Shown piece after piece: positions 28,115 to 39,371 of a DNA stretch of 64,000 nt; position 1 is the stretch's first letter; each line of letters begins with the position of its first letter. The translations under genes were made by a program, and so were the position numbers. The stretch comes from Isoptericola cucumis (GTDB taxonomy: Bacteria; Actinomycetota; Actinomycetes; Actinomycetales; Cellulomonadaceae), in NCBI RefSeq assembly GCF_014635665.1, contig NZ_BMDG01000003.1:1-64000 (forward strand), in the 5' to 3' direction. Under the pieces are notes generated by a model that was given only the letters and a program-made list of their open reading frames with translations, was not told where the DNA came from and searched no databases.

Positions 28115-29452
28115 ATGGGCGAGGCGACCAGCGAGCGCGACACCGACGCGATCACCGCACGGCAGTTCGAGGAGGCGCCGGGCACCGGCGACTGGCGTGC
28201 GCTCGCGCGGGGAGCGGCCGCGCTGTTCCGTACCCGCTCGCTGGGCGAGGGCGCGGTCCTCGTCGAGCGGGTCCGGGTGCTGGCCGACGGGGCGAACCAC
28301 CACCCCGACGTCGACCTGCGCCCGGACGGTGTCGTCGTGCGCGTCGTCTCGCACGACGTGGGCGGGCTCAGCGAGCGCGACGTCGCCCTGGCGCGTGACC
28401 TTTCCGCCACCGCGGCCGAGCTCGGTCTGACGCCCGACCCGGCCGCCGTGCAGGACGTCGAGCTCACCGTCGACGCGACGGACCGCGAGCAGGTCATGCC
28501 GTTCTGGGGCGCGGTGCTCGGACACCGCAGGGACGACGAGAACCTCCTCGACCCGCACGGCAGGTGGCCCGGCGTCCGGTTCCAGCAGATGGACTCCCCG
28601 CGTCCGCTGCGCAACCGGCTGCACCTCGACGTCTTCGTCCCGCACGACCAGCGGGCCGCCCGCGTCGATGCGGCGCTCGCGGCCGGCGGCCGGGTCACGA
28701 CCGAGGAGTTCGTGCCACGGTGGTGGACCCTCGCCGACGCCGAGGACAACGAGGTGGACGTCGAGGCGTGGGAGGGCTTCGACGAGGACCTGCCCGACCA
28801 CCTGGTCGCCCCCGACACGTTCCGGGCGGCCGACGGGGTCGACGACTGGCGGGTGCTGCAGGGGGCGAGCGCGTACTACGCCACCGGAGGCTTCGACGAG
28901 GGGGTCGAGCTCGTCGCGCGCGCCGCCCGCATCGCGGAGGAGGTCGGCGCCCCGCTGTTCGCCGACCTGCGGTACGCCGGCGTCACGCTGCGGGTGGGGC
29001 CGCCGGAGGACGGCTGGATCGACGCCGACCGGCTGGTCGTGGCCCAGCGCGCCCAGGCCGCGGCCCGCGAGCTCGGCCTGCGGGCCGACCCCTCCGTGCT
29101 GCGCGACGTGCAGCTCACGTTCGACGCCCTCGACATCCCCGCGGTGCAGAGGTTCTGGGCGGCGGCGCTCGGGTATGCCACCCGCGAGGGCACGGACCTG
29201 TACGACCCGCTGCTGCGCGGCCCGTCCGTCTTCATCCAGCAGATGGACTCCCCGCGCGAGCAGCGCAACCGCATCCACGTCGACGTGTTCGTCCCGGCCG
29301 ACGTCGCGGACGCGCGGGTCGCGGCGGCGGTGGCGGCGGGCGGCCGGGTGGTGCGCGACGAGGCGCCGTACCGGCGCACCGTCGCCGACCCGGAGGGCAA
29401 CGAGGTGGACATCACCGTGAGGCCCGGCCGCTCGGAGGCGCAGGGCGACTGA
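28115..29452 (+). CDS. Double PCD-VOC fusion protein
   Basis: A 445-residue protein made of two similar halves. Each half has a pterin-4a-carbinolamine dehydratase-like (DCoH) part followed by a VOC/glyoxalase-like part. The first DCoH part keeps the catalytic histidine pair in ANHHPDVDLR and the GLSERDVALARDL helix; the second (about residues 250-330) has lost HHP. Each VOC part ends alike: RFQQMDSPRPLRNRLHLDVFVP and FIQQMDSPREQRNRIHVDVFVP. No signal peptide. The ATG at 28115 is preceded by TGGAGG. The substrate is unknown; single-unit fusions exist in actinobacteria, the duplication is the unusual part. Confidence 0.8.
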   Translation: MGEATSERDTDAITARQFEEAPGTGDWRALARGAAALFRTRSLGEGAVLVERVRVLADGANHHPDVDLRPDGVVVRVVSHDVGGLSERDVALARDLSATAAELGLTPDPAAVQDVELTVDATDREQVMPFWGAVLGHRRDDENLLDPHGRWPGVRFQQMDSPRPLRNRLHLDVFVPHDQRAARVDAALAAGGRVTTEEFVPRWWTLADAEDNEVDVEAWEGFDEDLPDHLVAPDTFRAADGVDDWRVLQGASAYYATGGFDEGVELVARAARIAEEVGAPLFADLRYAGVTLRVGPPEDGWIDADRLVVAQRAQAAARELGLRADPSVLRDVQLTFDALDIPAVQRFWAAALGYATREGTDLYDPLLRGPSVFIQQMDSPREQRNRIHVDVFVPADVADARVAAAVAAGGRVVRDEAPYRRTVADPEGNEVDITVRPGRSEAQGD

Positions 29453-29516
29453 GCCGTCCGGCCGGGTGCCCGCGGAGGGCCCGCCATTGCCGCTCCGACC
29501 TGCGGCGTCGTACCGC

Positions 29517-29553
29517 TATGCTCCGGTGCGTGCCCGGCGTGCGCCGGGCGTAG
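29517..29553 (+). promoter_or_regulatory. Possible promoter and mini-leader before the ABC exporter
   Basis: TATGCT (29517-29522) is a good -10 box. Seven bases later a GTG opens an eight-codon frame (29530-29553, MPGVRRA then stop) that overlaps a 7-bp hairpin GCCCGGC/GCCGGGC (29532-29549). Both could be chance in this GC-rich sequence. Confidence 0.35.
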
Positions 29554-29594
29554 CGACCAGGGCCGGGCGTCGCCGTGGCCACGAGGAGGTGGCG

Positions 29595-30635
29595 GTGACC
29601 GCACCAGTCGGCGGTGACCTCGCGATCGAGACGCGGGGTCTGCGCAAGACCTACCGGAGCGTGCGGGGGCGCGCTGTCGGGGTGGAGGGGCTCGACCTGC
29701 AGGTGCCGGTCGGGGGAGTGCACGGCTTCCTCGGGCCGAACGGGTCGGGCAAGACGACGACCATCCGGATGCTGCTCGGCCTGGTGCGACCGGACCGGGG
29801 GACCGCGACGATCTTCGGCCACCCGGTGCCCCGGAGGCTGCCCGAGGTCGTGGGGCGGGTGGGCGCCATCGTCGAGAGCCCGAAGTTCTTCCCGGCGTTC
29901 AGCGCCCGCCGCAACCTGAGCCTGCTCGCGGACGCGATCGGCACGCCCCGCTCCCGCGTCGACGTGGTGCTCGACGAGGTCGGGCTCACCGGCCGGGCGC
30001 GCGACCGGTACCGCACCTACTCGCTGGGCATGAAGCAGCGGCTGGCGATCGCGGCCACGCTGCTCAAGGACCCGGACCTGCTGATCTTCGACGAGCCGAC
30101 GAACGGGCTCGACCCGGCCGGCATCCGGGAGATCCGCCGGACCATGCGCTCCCTCGGGGACCAGGGCAAGACCGTGCTGGTCTCGAGCCACGTCCTCGCG
30201 GAGGTGGAGCAGATCGCGGACACGGTGTCGATCGTCGCCCGCGGCCGGCTCGTCGCCTCGGGCCGGGTCGCCGACCTGCTGGGCTCGGGCGCCGGGTCGC
30301 GCGCGGTGCGCGTCCGGGTCGCGCCCGACGACGTGACGATCGCGACGAGCGTGCTCGAGACGGGCGGGCTGCTGGTCCGTCGCGAGCACGGCGCGCTGCT
30401 GGTCGAGGGGCTCGACGACGCCGGGGCGGTGAACCGGGCGCTCGGCGAGCGCGGGGTCTGGGCCCACGAGCTCACGCCGCTGCAGCCGGACCTGGAGTCG
30501 GTCTTCCTCGGGCTGACGCAGCACGAGACGCCGGGCGCCCCGACCCGCGGCCGCCGCCGGCGCCGCGGCGGGCCGCCCGACCCGCCGGCGGCACGGGAGC
30601 AGCCGTCGGACTTGGCGACGGAGGTAGGGGCATGA
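29595..30635 (+). CDS. ABC transporter ATP-binding protein (drug/peptide exporter type)
   Basis: A 346-residue ATPase of the CcmA/DrrA type. Walker A is GPNGSGKTTT, the signature is YSLGMKQRLAIA (a variant of LSGGQ), Walker B is LLIFDEPTNGLDP and the switch histidine lies in VLVSSHVLAEVEQ. The C-terminus is an Arg/Pro-rich tail. The GTG at 29595 is chosen because GAGGAGG lies just upstream. It overlaps the permease gene by four bases, so the pair forms one exporter; the substrate is unknown. Confidence 0.92.
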   Translation: MTAPVGGDLAIETRGLRKTYRSVRGRAVGVEGLDLQVPVGGVHGFLGPNGSGKTTTIRMLLGLVRPDRGTATIFGHPVPRRLPEVVGRVGAIVESPKFFPAFSARRNLSLLADAIGTPRSRVDVVLDEVGLTGRARDRYRTYSLGMKQRLAIAATLLKDPDLLIFDEPTNGLDPAGIREIRRTMRSLGDQGKTVLVSSHVLAEVEQIADTVSIVARGRLVASGRVADLLGSGAGSRAVRVRVAPDDVTIATSVLETGGLLVRREHGALLVEGLDDAGAVNRALGERGVWAHELTPLQPDLESVFLGLTQHETPGAPTRGRRRRRGGPPDPPAAREQPSDLATEVGA

Positions 30636-31720
30636 TGCGGTTGCTGCGGGTCGAGCTGCGCCGGCTGTGGGCGCGCCGCGTCACCCGGTGGGCGTGCGTC
30701 GGCATCCTCGTGCTGGCCGCGCTGAGCACGGTCGTCGCGTACGGGACGGCGCGGCCGCCGAGCCCGCAGGAGGTCGCCGCGGCCGAGGGCGCCTACGCGG
30801 CCGAGCTGGAGGTGTGGGAGGCCGAGGGCGCCGAGCAGGTCGCCGACTGCGAGGCCTCCGCGGAGGCGGAGGGCGCGACTCCCCAGGAGTGGGGCTGCAC
30901 CGACATGGAGCCGCGGCTGGACTGGTACCTGCCGCCGTCGCAGACGTTCGTCGCCGACGCGGGGCAGGACCCGGCGGTGTTCGGCAGCGAGAGCGTCAAC
31001 ACCGACGACCCGGCCACCGCGGCCGCCGTGCAGGAGGTCCGGGGTTCGGTGTGGAACGGCTGGGCCGGGCTCTCGTCCCTCGACGACCTCGCGATGCTGC
31101 TGCTCATGGGCGCCCTGGTGGTCGGGGTCAGCTTCGTCACCGCCGAGGTCAACAGCGGCTCGCTGGGTATGTGGCTCACGTTCGAGCCGCGCCGCCAGCG
31201 CGTGTACTGGTCGAAGGCGACGGCCGCCGCGATCGGGACGGCGCCGCTGGTCGTGGCGGGCTTCGCGCTGCTGGTCGCGTCGTCGTACGCGGCGTTCGCG
31301 TCCTTCGGGACGCTGGGCGACGTGACGGGCGCGGTCTGGGCCGAGGTCGCGGCGTTCACGGGCCGGCTCGTGCTGGCCGGCGCCGCGCTGGCCGCGATCG
31401 GGGTCGCGCTGGGCGTGCTGTTCAAGCACGCGGCGGCCGCCGTCGGCGTCGTCGCCGTGGTCGCGTGGGCGAGCCTCGCGTTCGGCTACGCGTTCGGGGA
31501 GCTGCAGCGCTGGCTGCCGACGACGGCCCTGACCGCGTGGCTGCAGGGCGGGTCGGTGTTCACGGTCGAGAACTGCACGCCCGCGGCGGACGGCGTCTTC
31601 GAGTGCGTCCCGGTCGACCACGTCGTCACGACCGCCCAGGGCGGGCTCCTCCTGCTCGCCGCGACCGTCGTCCTGACCGGGGCCGCGATGCTCGTGTTCC
31701 GGTGGCGCGACGTGAGCTGA
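30632..31720 (+). CDS. ABC-2-type permease
   Basis: A 362-residue membrane partner of the preceding ATPase. The first hydrophobic segment is at about residues 17-37, followed by a ~100-residue acidic extracytoplasmic loop (EGAYAAELEVWEAEGAEQV and DAGQDPAVFGSE). Five more hydrophobic segments and a final FRWRDVS follow. Large external loops are common in ABC-2 exporters. A second ATG three bases downstream is an equally possible start. A distant relation to bacitracin/lantibiotic-type exporters is possible, but the substrate is not predictable. Confidence 0.85.
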   Translation: MMRLLRVELRRLWARRVTRWACVGILVLAALSTVVAYGTARPPSPQEVAAAEGAYAAELEVWEAEGAEQVADCEASAEAEGATPQEWGCTDMEPRLDWYLPPSQTFVADAGQDPAVFGSESVNTDDPATAAAVQEVRGSVWNGWAGLSSLDDLAMLLLMGALVVGVSFVTAEVNSGSLGMWLTFEPRRQRVYWSKATAAAIGTAPLVVAGFALLVASSYAAFASFGTLGDVTGAVWAEVAAFTGRLVLAGAALAAIGVALGVLFKHAAAAVGVVAVVAWASLAFGYAFGELQRWLPTTALTAWLQGGSVFTVENCTPAADGVFECVPVDHVVTTAQGGLLLLAATVVLTGAAMLVFRWRDVS

Positions 31721-31807
31721 CCGTCCTCGGCCAGCGTGCCCAGCCCGTCGTCCCGAGCCCGGCGTCCCGGCGATGCGTCCCGCATCGTGGGATGTCGGGC
31801 TCACGAC

Positions 31808-31836
31808 GTGACATCCCCGTGTGGCGGGCGTAACGT
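31808..31836 (+). promoter_or_regulatory. Promoter of the ilvBNC leader
   Basis: GTGACA (31808-31813) and TAACGT (31831-31836) are exactly 17 bp apart. The -10 box ends seven bases before the GTG of the leader peptide, so the transcript should begin at or one base before that codon. Confidence 0.75.
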
Positions 31837-31843
31837 TCGATCC

Positions 31844-31888
31844 GTGCAGACGATTCTCGTAGTACTTCTTCTCGGGCGCGCCGGCTGA
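31844..31888 (+). CDS. ilvB leader peptide
   Basis: A 14-codon frame starting with GTG reads MQTILVVLLLGRAG. Seven of its residues in a row are Ile, Leu or Val (I, L, V, V, L, L, L), the three end products of the downstream pathway. It lies between a strong promoter and an intrinsic terminator upstream of ilvB, the classic layout of ribosome-mediated attenuation. Stalling at these codons when the charged tRNAs are scarce would favour readthrough into ilvBNC. ilvBNC attenuation is known in Corynebacterium. The peptide should have no other function. Confidence 0.85.
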   Translation: MQTILVVLLLGRAG

Positions 31889-31916
31889 GGCCTCGCACCG
31901 CTTCGTCAGCGCGCTC

Positions 31917-31957
31917 ACCCCTCGTCCGTCCCGCATAGCCGGGACCGGGGGGTTTTT
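31917..31957 (+). terminator. Attenuator terminator before ilvB
   Basis: GTCCCG pairs with CGGGAC around a CATAGC loop, extended by ACCCCTCG with CGGGGGGT and a small bulge, and followed by TTTTT. T-tracted terminators are rare in this window; the only others are at cimA and the rRNA operon. Confidence 0.8.
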
Positions 31958-32001
31958 CATTGCAGCGACACCCCACCCCCCCCGGCAGGCAGGAGAGACC
32001 G

Positions 32002-33828
32002 ATGGTCCAGCCGAACCCGACCCCCGCCCAGGTGGCCGCGCGCACCGCGCCCCGTGCCACCGACCGCAACGTCGCAGGCGAGGAGGTGACCGGCGCCGAG
32101 TCGATCGTCCGCTCGCTCGAGTCGGTCGGCGTCGAGGACGTCTTCGGCATCCCGGGCGGGGCGATCCTTCCGCTCTACGACCCGCTCATGGACTCCCAGC
32201 AGATCCGCCACATCCTGGTGCGCCACGAGCAGGGCGGCGGGCACGCGGCCGAGGGATACGCCCACGCGACGGGCAAGGTGGGCGTCACGATGGCGACCTC
32301 CGGCCCCGGGGCGACCAACCTGGTCACGCCGCTCGCCGACGCGCACATGGACTCGGTGCCGATGGTCGCGATCACCGGCCAGGTGGCGGAGTCGCTCATC
32401 GGCACGGACGGCTTCCAGGAGGCCGACATCGTCGGCATCACGATGCCGATCACCAAGCACTCCTACCTGGTCACCGACCCGGCGGAGATCCCGCGCACCA
32501 TCGCCGAGGCGTTCCACATCGCCTCGACGGGCCGCCCGGGCCCCGTGCTGGTCGACATCGCGAAGTCCGCGATGGCCGCGTCCACCACCTTCAGCTGGCC
32601 GCAGGACCTCGCGCTGCCCGGCTACCACCCGGTGACCAAGCCGCACGCCAAGCAGATCCGGGAGGCCGCGAAGCTGCTGGCCTCCGCCCGGCGCCCCGTG
32701 CTGTACGTGGGTGGCGGCGTCGTGCGCGGCGGCGCGTCCGAGGCCCTGTGCCGCCTCGTCGACGTCTCCGGGGCGGCGGTCGTCACGACGCTCACGGCGC
32801 GCGGCTCGGTGCCCGACAGCCACCCGCAGCACCTCGGCATGCCGGGCATGCACGGCACCGTGCCGGCGGTCGCCGCGCTGCAGAAGGCCGACCTCGTCGT
32901 CGCCCTCGGCGCGCGCTTCGACGACCGCGTCACCGGCCGGCTGTCCAGCTTCGCGCCGCACGCCGCGATCGTGCACGCCGACATCGACCCGGCCGAGATC
33001 GGCAAGAACCGCGCCGTCGACGTGCCGATCGTCGGCGACCTGCGCGAGGTCATCGCCGACCTGGTCCCCGCCCTGGAGGCCGAGCACGCCAAGGTGGGGC
33101 GTCCCGACGTCGCGGCGTGGTGGCACCAGATCGACACCTGGCGCGAGACCTACCCGCTCGGGTACTCGGCCACCGCCGACGGTCACCTGGCGCCGCAGCA
33201 CGTCATCTCCCGGCTCGGCGAGCTGGTCGGCCCCGAGGCGGTCTACGCCGCCGGCGTGGGCCAGCACCAGATGTGGGCCGCGCAGTTCATCCGCTACGAG
33301 CGGCCCCGGTCGTGGCTCAACTCCGCCGGGCTGGGCACGATGGGCTTCGCCGTCCCGGCGGCCATGGGCGCCAAGGTCGGCCAGCCGGACCGTGACGTGT
33401 GGGCGATCGACGGCGACGGCTGCTTCCAGATGACCAACCAGGAGCTCGCGACCTGCGCGATCAACGACATCCCCATCAAGGTGGCGCTGATCAACAACAG
33501 CTCGCTCGGCATGGTGCGGCAGTGGCAGACGCTCTTCTACGACGAGCGGTACTCCAACACCGACCTGCACACCGGCCACGGCACCCGCCGCATCCCGGAC
33601 TTCGTCAAGCTCGCCGACGCCTACGGCTGCGAGGGCATCCGGGTGGAGCACGAGCGGGACGTCGACGCGGCGATCAAGCGCGCGCAGGAGATCGACGACC
33701 GCCCGGTCGTCGTGGACTTCACGGTCTCGCGCGACGCCATGGTGTGGCCGATGGTCGCCGCCGGCGTGCCCAACGACGACATCCAGTACGCGCGGGGCAT
33801 CTCGCCGGCCTGGGACCGCGAAGACTGA
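32002..33828 (+). CDS. ilvB: Acetolactate synthase large (catalytic) subunit
   Basis: Thiamine-diphosphate enzyme that makes acetolactate or acetohydroxybutyrate, the first common step to valine, leucine and isoleucine. The catalytic glutamate is E76 in [20 protein letters not shown], unlike gcl, which has valine there. The ThDP-binding segment runs from [13 protein letters not shown] to [12 protein letters not shown]. The ATG at 32002 has GGAGAG upstream and lies after the attenuator; 608 residues is normal. ilvN and ilvC follow. Confidence 0.97.
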   Translation: MVQPNPTPAQVAARTAPRATDRNVAGEEVTGAESIVRSLESVGVEDVFGIPGGAILPLYDPLMDSQQIRHILVRHEQGGGHAAEGYAHATGKVGVTMATSGPGATNLVTPLADAHMDSVPMVAITGQVAESLIGTDGFQEADIVGITMPITKHSYLVTDPAEIPRTIAEAFHIASTGRPGPVLVDIAKSAMAASTTFSWPQDLALPGYHPVTKPHAKQIREAAKLLASARRPVLYVGGGVVRGGASEALCRLVDVSGAAVVTTLTARGSVPDSHPQHLGMPGMHGTVPAVAALQKADLVVALGARFDDRVTGRLSSFAPHAAIVHADIDPAEIGKNRAVDVPIVGDLREVIADLVPALEAEHAKVGRPDVAAWWHQIDTWRETYPLGYSATADGHLAPQHVISRLGELVGPEAVYAAGVGQHQMWAAQFIRYERPRSWLNSAGLGTMGFAVPAAMGAKVGQPDRDVWAIDGDGCFQMTNQELATCAINDIPIKVALINNSSLGMVRQWQTLFYDERYSNTDLHTGHGTRRIPDFVKLADAYGCEGIRVEHERDVDAAIKRAQEIDDRPVVVDFTVSRDAMVWPMVAAGVPNDDIQYARGISPAWDRED

Positions 33829-33857
33829 CCGGCCGACGAGCAGAGACGGAGCCACCC

Positions 33858-35482
<1,625 letters not shown>

Positions 35483-35507
35483 CCCATCACCGTCAGCAGC
35501 GACGCGC

Positions 35508-35544
35508 GCGGCCGCCGCCCGGGAGACCCCCGGCCGGCGGCCGC
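35508..35544 (+). terminator. Terminator after ilvC
   Basis: GCGGCCGCCG (35508-35517) pairs with CGGCGGCCGC (35535-35544), with further internal CCGGG pairing. Confidence 0.7.
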
Positions 35545-35576
35545 ACGTGCGTCCGCCACCTGGCAGGATGGCGAGC

Positions 35577-36131
35577 ATGAGCGACGACGCGACCCCGGGC
35601 GCCCCCGGGGGACAGGCCCCGCACCTCGACGACACCGGGCAGGCGGACCGCATCACGCAGTTCTGGGACTCGGCGCGCCCGAGCGCGGGGCGGACCAGCC
35701 ACGGCGGGGCGGTCGGCGAGCGGTCCGAGAACGTCGTGCCGCCGCCCGCGTGGGCGTTCGGCGACTCGCCCGGGCTCGCGGACGAGCTGCTCGGCCTGGT
35801 GCTCGACGGCGTGAAGACGGCGACCGCCGGCGCGCTGTGGGAGTACGAGGCGGCCGGCGAGCCCGTGCCGTCCAAGGGTGACCTGTCGATCGTGCTCGAC
35901 GGGGCGGGGGAGCCGCGGCTGCTCATCCGCACCACGCGGGCGGAGACCGTGCCCTTCGAGGAGGTCACCGCCGAGCACGCGTACCTCGAGGGCGAGGGCG
36001 ACCGCTCGCTCGAGTCCTGGCGGCAGGACCACGAGCGCTACTGGCGCCGCACCCTCGCGAGCCTCGGCCGCGAGTTCGACCCGTCCATGCCGGTGGTGTG
36101 CGAGCGGTTCAAGATCCTGTTCCGCGCCTGA
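35577..36131 (+). CDS. ASCH-domain protein
   Basis: A 184-residue protein with an ASCH fold, related to PUA and thought to bind RNA or nucleosides. Characteristic segments are GDSPGLADELLGLVLDGVKTATAGALWEYE (start of domain, near residue 60), PSKGDLSIVLDG, LIRTTRAETVPFEEVTAEHA and a closing ERFKILF. The first ~50 residues are disordered-looking. I place the start at the ATG at 35577; a -10-like CAGGAT ends seven bases earlier. Some ASCH proteins are ribonucleases or N4-acetylcytidine amidohydrolases; which applies here is unknown. Confidence 0.8.
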   Translation: MSDDATPGAPGGQAPHLDDTGQADRITQFWDSARPSAGRTSHGGAVGERSENVVPPPAWAFGDSPGLADELLGLVLDGVKTATAGALWEYEAAGEPVPSKGDLSIVLDGAGEPRLLIRTTRAETVPFEEVTAEHAYLEGEGDRSLESWRQDHERYWRRTLASLGREFDPSMPVVCERFKILFRA

Positions 36132-36164
36132 GCCGCACGCGGCCGGTCCGTACGCGGGCGACCC

Positions 36165-36881
36165 TCACGCGGGGGTGAGGACGAGCCACGCGAAGCCGAC
36201 CACCCCGCGGTAGACGCCCAGGTACTCCTCGCGACGCCGGTCGGCGAGCTCGCGCGCGCCCGGCGTGGCCACCCGCTCGATGCCGGCGCGCCAGTCCGAC
36301 TCGAAGTCGTCCCACTCGCCGGTCGTCGACGTGGCGGCGTGCAGGACGCGGAACCCGGCGGCGGTGGCCGCCCGGGCCGTGCCGGCGAGGTCGGGCATGT
36401 CGCCGAAGATCTCGCGGCACGCCGCGTCGGGCTCGCGCTCGTAGATCCCGTCGCCGAACAGGAGCGTCCCGCCCGGGCGGGTGACGCGGTGCAGCGCGGC
36501 GAGCGCGGCGTCGGCGCCGTCCCAGATGTGGGCGGCCCCGACGTTCAGCACCAGGTCCGCGGGGCGGTCCCAGGTCGTGGCGTCCGCGGCGTGGAACGAG
36601 ACGCGGTCGGCCACGCCGAGGTCCGCGGCACGGAGCCTCGCGCGGTCGAGGTCCTTCTCCTGCTGGTCGACGCCGTCGCCCGCGAGGCCGTGGCGGTCGC
36701 AGACGCGCAGCAGCAGCTCGCCGCTGCCGCACCCCAGGTCGAGCGCGCGGGCGTCGGCGGCCGACGGCGCGAGCCGGTCGAGAAGGTCCGCGGCCCGGGG
36801 TTCGCCGAGGGGCGCGTTGAAGGTGAGCGCGGAGGCCGCGGCGTCGAAGGAGGTGCGGAGGTCGTCGTCGTCCTGAGGCAT
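36165..36881 (-). CDS. Class I SAM-dependent methyltransferase
   Basis: A 238-residue Rossmann-fold methyltransferase. Motif I is [14 protein letters not shown] near residue 48, the acidic loop GDGVDQQ follows, and [35 protein letters not shown] gives motifs IV-VI. The C-terminal part contains a [12 protein letters not shown] helix. It converges on the ASCH gene. Substrate unknown; the sequence resembles small-molecule methyltransferases rather than rRNA ones. Confidence 0.85.
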   Translation of the reverse strand: MPQDDDDLRTSFDAAASALTFNAPLGEPRAADLLDRLAPSAADARALDLGCGSGELLLRVCDRHGLAGDGVDQQEKDLDRARLRAADLGVADRVSFHAADATTWDRPADLVLNVGAAHIWDGADAALAALHRVTRPGGTLLFGDGIYEREPDAACREIFGDMPDLAGTARAATAAGFRVLHAATSTTGEWDDFESDWRAGIERVATPGARELADRRREEYLGVYRGVVGFAWLVLTPA

Positions 36882-36981
36882 CCCGCGATGCTGCCCCGGG
36901 CGTGACCCCGGTGCCAGCCCTTTTCGTCGCCCGCCGTGTCCGCACCGTGAGACCGGAGTCTCATGTTCGGACGGTCGGACC

Positions 36982-36987
36982 TAGGCT
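36982..36987 (+). promoter_or_regulatory. -10 box of leuB, leaderless-type
   Basis: TAGGCT ends seven bases before the leuB ATG and no ribosome site is present. No convincing -35 box. Confidence 0.5.
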
Positions 36988-36994
36988 CGGCCCC

Positions 36995-38053
36995 ATGACG
37001 CGGAGCATCGACCTGGCAGTGGTGGCTGGCGACGGCATCGGCACCGAGGTGGTCGAGCAGGGGCTCGCCGTGCTCGAGGCCGCGGTGGCCGGCTCGGACG
37101 TCAAGGTGACCACCACCGAGTTCGACCTCGGCGCCCGCCGCTGGCACGCGACCGGCGAGACGCTCACCGACGCCGACCTCGAGTCAGTCCGCCGTCACGA
37201 CGCGATCCTGCTCGGCGCCATCGGCGACCCGAGCGTGCCCTCCGGCGTGCTGGAGCGGGGCCTGCTGCTCAAGCTGCGCTTCTCGCTGGACCACTACGTC
37301 AACCTGCGCCCCGCCAAGCTGTACGACGGCGTGACCAGCCCGCTCGCCGCCCCCGGCGACGTCGACTTCGTCGTCGTGCGCGAGGGCACGGAGGGCCCGT
37401 ACGTGGGCAACGGCGGCGCGCTGCGCATCGGCACCCCGCACGAGATCGCGACGGAGGTGTCGGTCAACACCGCGTTCGGCGTCGAGCGGGTCGTGCGCGA
37501 CGCCTTCGCCCGCGCCCAGGCGCGCCCGCGCAAGCACCTCACGCTGGTGCACAAGCACAACGTGCTCGTGCACGCCGGCCACCTGTGGCGCCGCACGGTC
37601 GAGGCCGTGAACGCGGAGTTCCCCGACGTCACCACCGACTACCTGCACGTCGACGCCGCCACCATCTTCCTGACGACGAACCCGTCGCGCTTCGACGTCA
37701 TCGTCACGGACAACCTCTTCGGTGACATCCTCACCGACCAGGCCGCCGCCATCACCGGCGGCATCGGCCTCGCGGCCTCCGCGAACATCAACCCGGACCG
37801 CACCGCCCCGTCGATGTTCGAGCCGGTGCACGGCTCCGCGCCGGACATCGCGGGCCAGGGCAAGGCCGACCCGACCGCCACCGTGCTGTCGGTCTCGCTC
37901 CTGCTGGAGCACCTCGGCCTCACCGACGAGAGCAAGCGCGTCGAGGCGGCCGTCGCGGCCGACCTCGCGGAGCGTTCGAGCCTGCCGCCCGGCGGCCGAG
38001 TACGCACGACGGCCGAGGTCGGACGCGAGCTCGCCGCCCGCGTCGCCGGCTGA
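36995..38053 (+). CDS. leuB: 3-isopropylmalate dehydrogenase
   Basis: A 352-residue decarboxylating dehydrogenase of leucine synthesis. It begins with [17 protein letters not shown], carries [30 protein letters not shown] with the conserved lysine and tyrosine-equivalent region, the metal-binding [20 protein letters not shown], and [20 protein letters not shown]. It is the actinobacterial type of IPMDH. Isocitrate and tartrate dehydrogenases are relatives, but the motifs and the ilvE neighbour favour LeuB. leuA, leuC and leuD are not in the window. Confidence 0.94.
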   Translation: MTRSIDLAVVAGDGIGTEVVEQGLAVLEAAVAGSDVKVTTTEFDLGARRWHATGETLTDADLESVRRHDAILLGAIGDPSVPSGVLERGLLLKLRFSLDHYVNLRPAKLYDGVTSPLAAPGDVDFVVVREGTEGPYVGNGGALRIGTPHEIATEVSVNTAFGVERVVRDAFARAQARPRKHLTLVHKHNVLVHAGHLWRRTVEAVNAEFPDVTTDYLHVDAATIFLTTNPSRFDVIVTDNLFGDILTDQAAAITGGIGLAASANINPDRTAPSMFEPVHGSAPDIAGQGKADPTATVLSVSLLLEHLGLTDESKRVEAAVAADLAERSSLPPGGRVRTTAEVGRELAARVAG

Positions 38054-38063
38054 CGTCACCGTC

Positions 38064-38084
38064 GCCACCGCCCCGCGCGGTGGC
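38064..38084 (+). terminator. Possible terminator after leuB
   Basis: GCCACCG pairs with CGGTGGC (7 bp, seven-base loop) ten bases after the leuB stop. The remaining gap up to ilvE shows nothing clear. Confidence 0.5.
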
Positions 38085-38237
38085 CGGCGGCGCGCCGCGT
38101 CCCGCCCCGGTCGTCCTCCCACGCACCCTGAGTCCCCATCGATCCCAGGGTGACCGCTGCGGTCGGACCGGTGCGCTGCCCACGGGGCGGCCAGTCGTGG
38201 AAAACTACAGGGGTCTCCCGGTGAAAGGCCTCCGATC

Positions 38238-39371
38238 ATGACCACGACCCCGTCGTCCAGCATCCTCCCGTCCGAGCTCGAGGACCTCGTCGTCCTGTTC
38301 GACGTCCGCGGCACGGACACCCCCACGCCCGACGCCGAGCGCGAGGCCGCGCTGCAGGCACCGAAGTTCGGCACGGTGTTCTCCGACCACATGGCGCGCA
38401 TCAGCTGGCGCCAGGAGGACGGCTGGCTCGACCGGCGCATCGAGAAGTACGCGCCGCTGCAGCTCGACCCCGCGACCGCCGTCCTGCACTACGCGCAGGA
38501 GATCTTCGAGGGGATGAAGGCCTACCGCCACGAGGACGGTTCGGTCTGGACGTTCCGCCCCGACGCGAACGCGGCCCGGTTCGCGCGCTCCGCGCACCGG
38601 CTGGCGCTGCCCGCCCTGAGCGTCGAGGACTTCATCGGCTCCATCGCCGCGCTGGTGCGCACCGACATCGACTGGGTGCCCTCCGGCGAGGACTTCAGCC
38701 TGTACCTGCGCCCGTTCACGTTCGCGTCCGAGCCGTTCCTCGGGGTGCGTCCCACGGCCGAGGCGGAGTACCTCGTCATCGCCTCGCCCGTCGGCCCCTA
38801 CTTCGCCGGCGGCGTCAAGCCGGTGTCGATCTGGATCGACGAGCACTACCACCGCTCCGGCCCCGGAGGCACGGGCGACGCCAAGTACGGCGGCAACTAC
38901 GCAGCCAGCCTGCTCCCGCAGCAGCTCGCGGCGGAGAAGGGTTTCGACCAGGTCTGCTACCTCGACGCGACGACCAGCTCGTACCTCGAGGAGCTCGGCG
39001 GCATGAACGTCTTCGTCGTCATGGCGGACGGGTCGGTGCACACGCCGGAGCTCACGGGCTCGTTCCTCGAGGGGGTCACGCGCTCCTCGATCCTGCAGCT
39101 CGCCCGGGACCGCGGGCACGAGGCCGTGGAGCGGCGCATCCCGCTCGCCGAGGTGGTCGCCGGGCTGACCGACGGCAGCGTCCGGGAGATCTTCGCGTGC
39201 GGCACCGCGGCGGTCATCACGCCGGTCGGCCGGCTCGCCGGCGACTCGTTCGACCACGAGGTCACGGGCGGCGAGCCCGGCGAGCTCACCATGGCGATCC
39301 GGGCAGAGCTCACCGACATCCAGTACGGTCGGGCCGCAGACCGGCACGGGTGGATGCGCCGGCTCGCCTGA
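38238..39371 (+). CDS. ilvE: Branched-chain amino acid aminotransferase
   Basis: A 377-residue fold-type IV PLP enzyme carrying out the last step of leucine, isoleucine and valine synthesis. The PLP lysine is K216 in GGTGDAKYGGNYAASLL. Other blocks are ALHYAQEIFEGMKAYR, LDATTSSYLEELGGMNVF and CGTAAVITPVG, as in mycobacterial IlvE. It lies 184 bases after leuB and may have its own promoter. Confidence 0.96.
   Translation: MTTTPSSSILPSELEDLVVLFDVRGTDTPTPDAEREAALQAPKFGTVFSDHMARISWRQEDGWLDRRIEKYAPLQLDPATAVLHYAQEIFEGMKAYRHEDGSVWTFRPDANAARFARSAHRLALPALSVEDFIGSIAALVRTDIDWVPSGEDFSLYLRPFTFASEPFLGVRPTAEAEYLVIASPVGPYFAGGVKPVSIWIDEHYHRSGPGGTGDAKYGGNYAASLLPQQLAAEKGFDQVCYLDATTSSYLEELGGMNVFVVMADGSVHTPELTGSFLEGVTRSSILQLARDRGHEAVERRIPLAEVVAGLTDGSVREIFACGTAAVITPVGRLAGDSFDHEVTGGEPGELTMAIRAELTDIQYGRAADRHGWMRRLA

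Noticed and set aside
32002-33828. Second glyoxylate carboligase
   Set aside because: It has glutamate (E76) in the RHEQ motif and lies in ilvBNC, so it is acetolactate synthase.
36995-38053. Tartrate or isocitrate dehydrogenase
   Set aside because: Motifs and neighbourhood fit 3-isopropylmalate dehydrogenase better.
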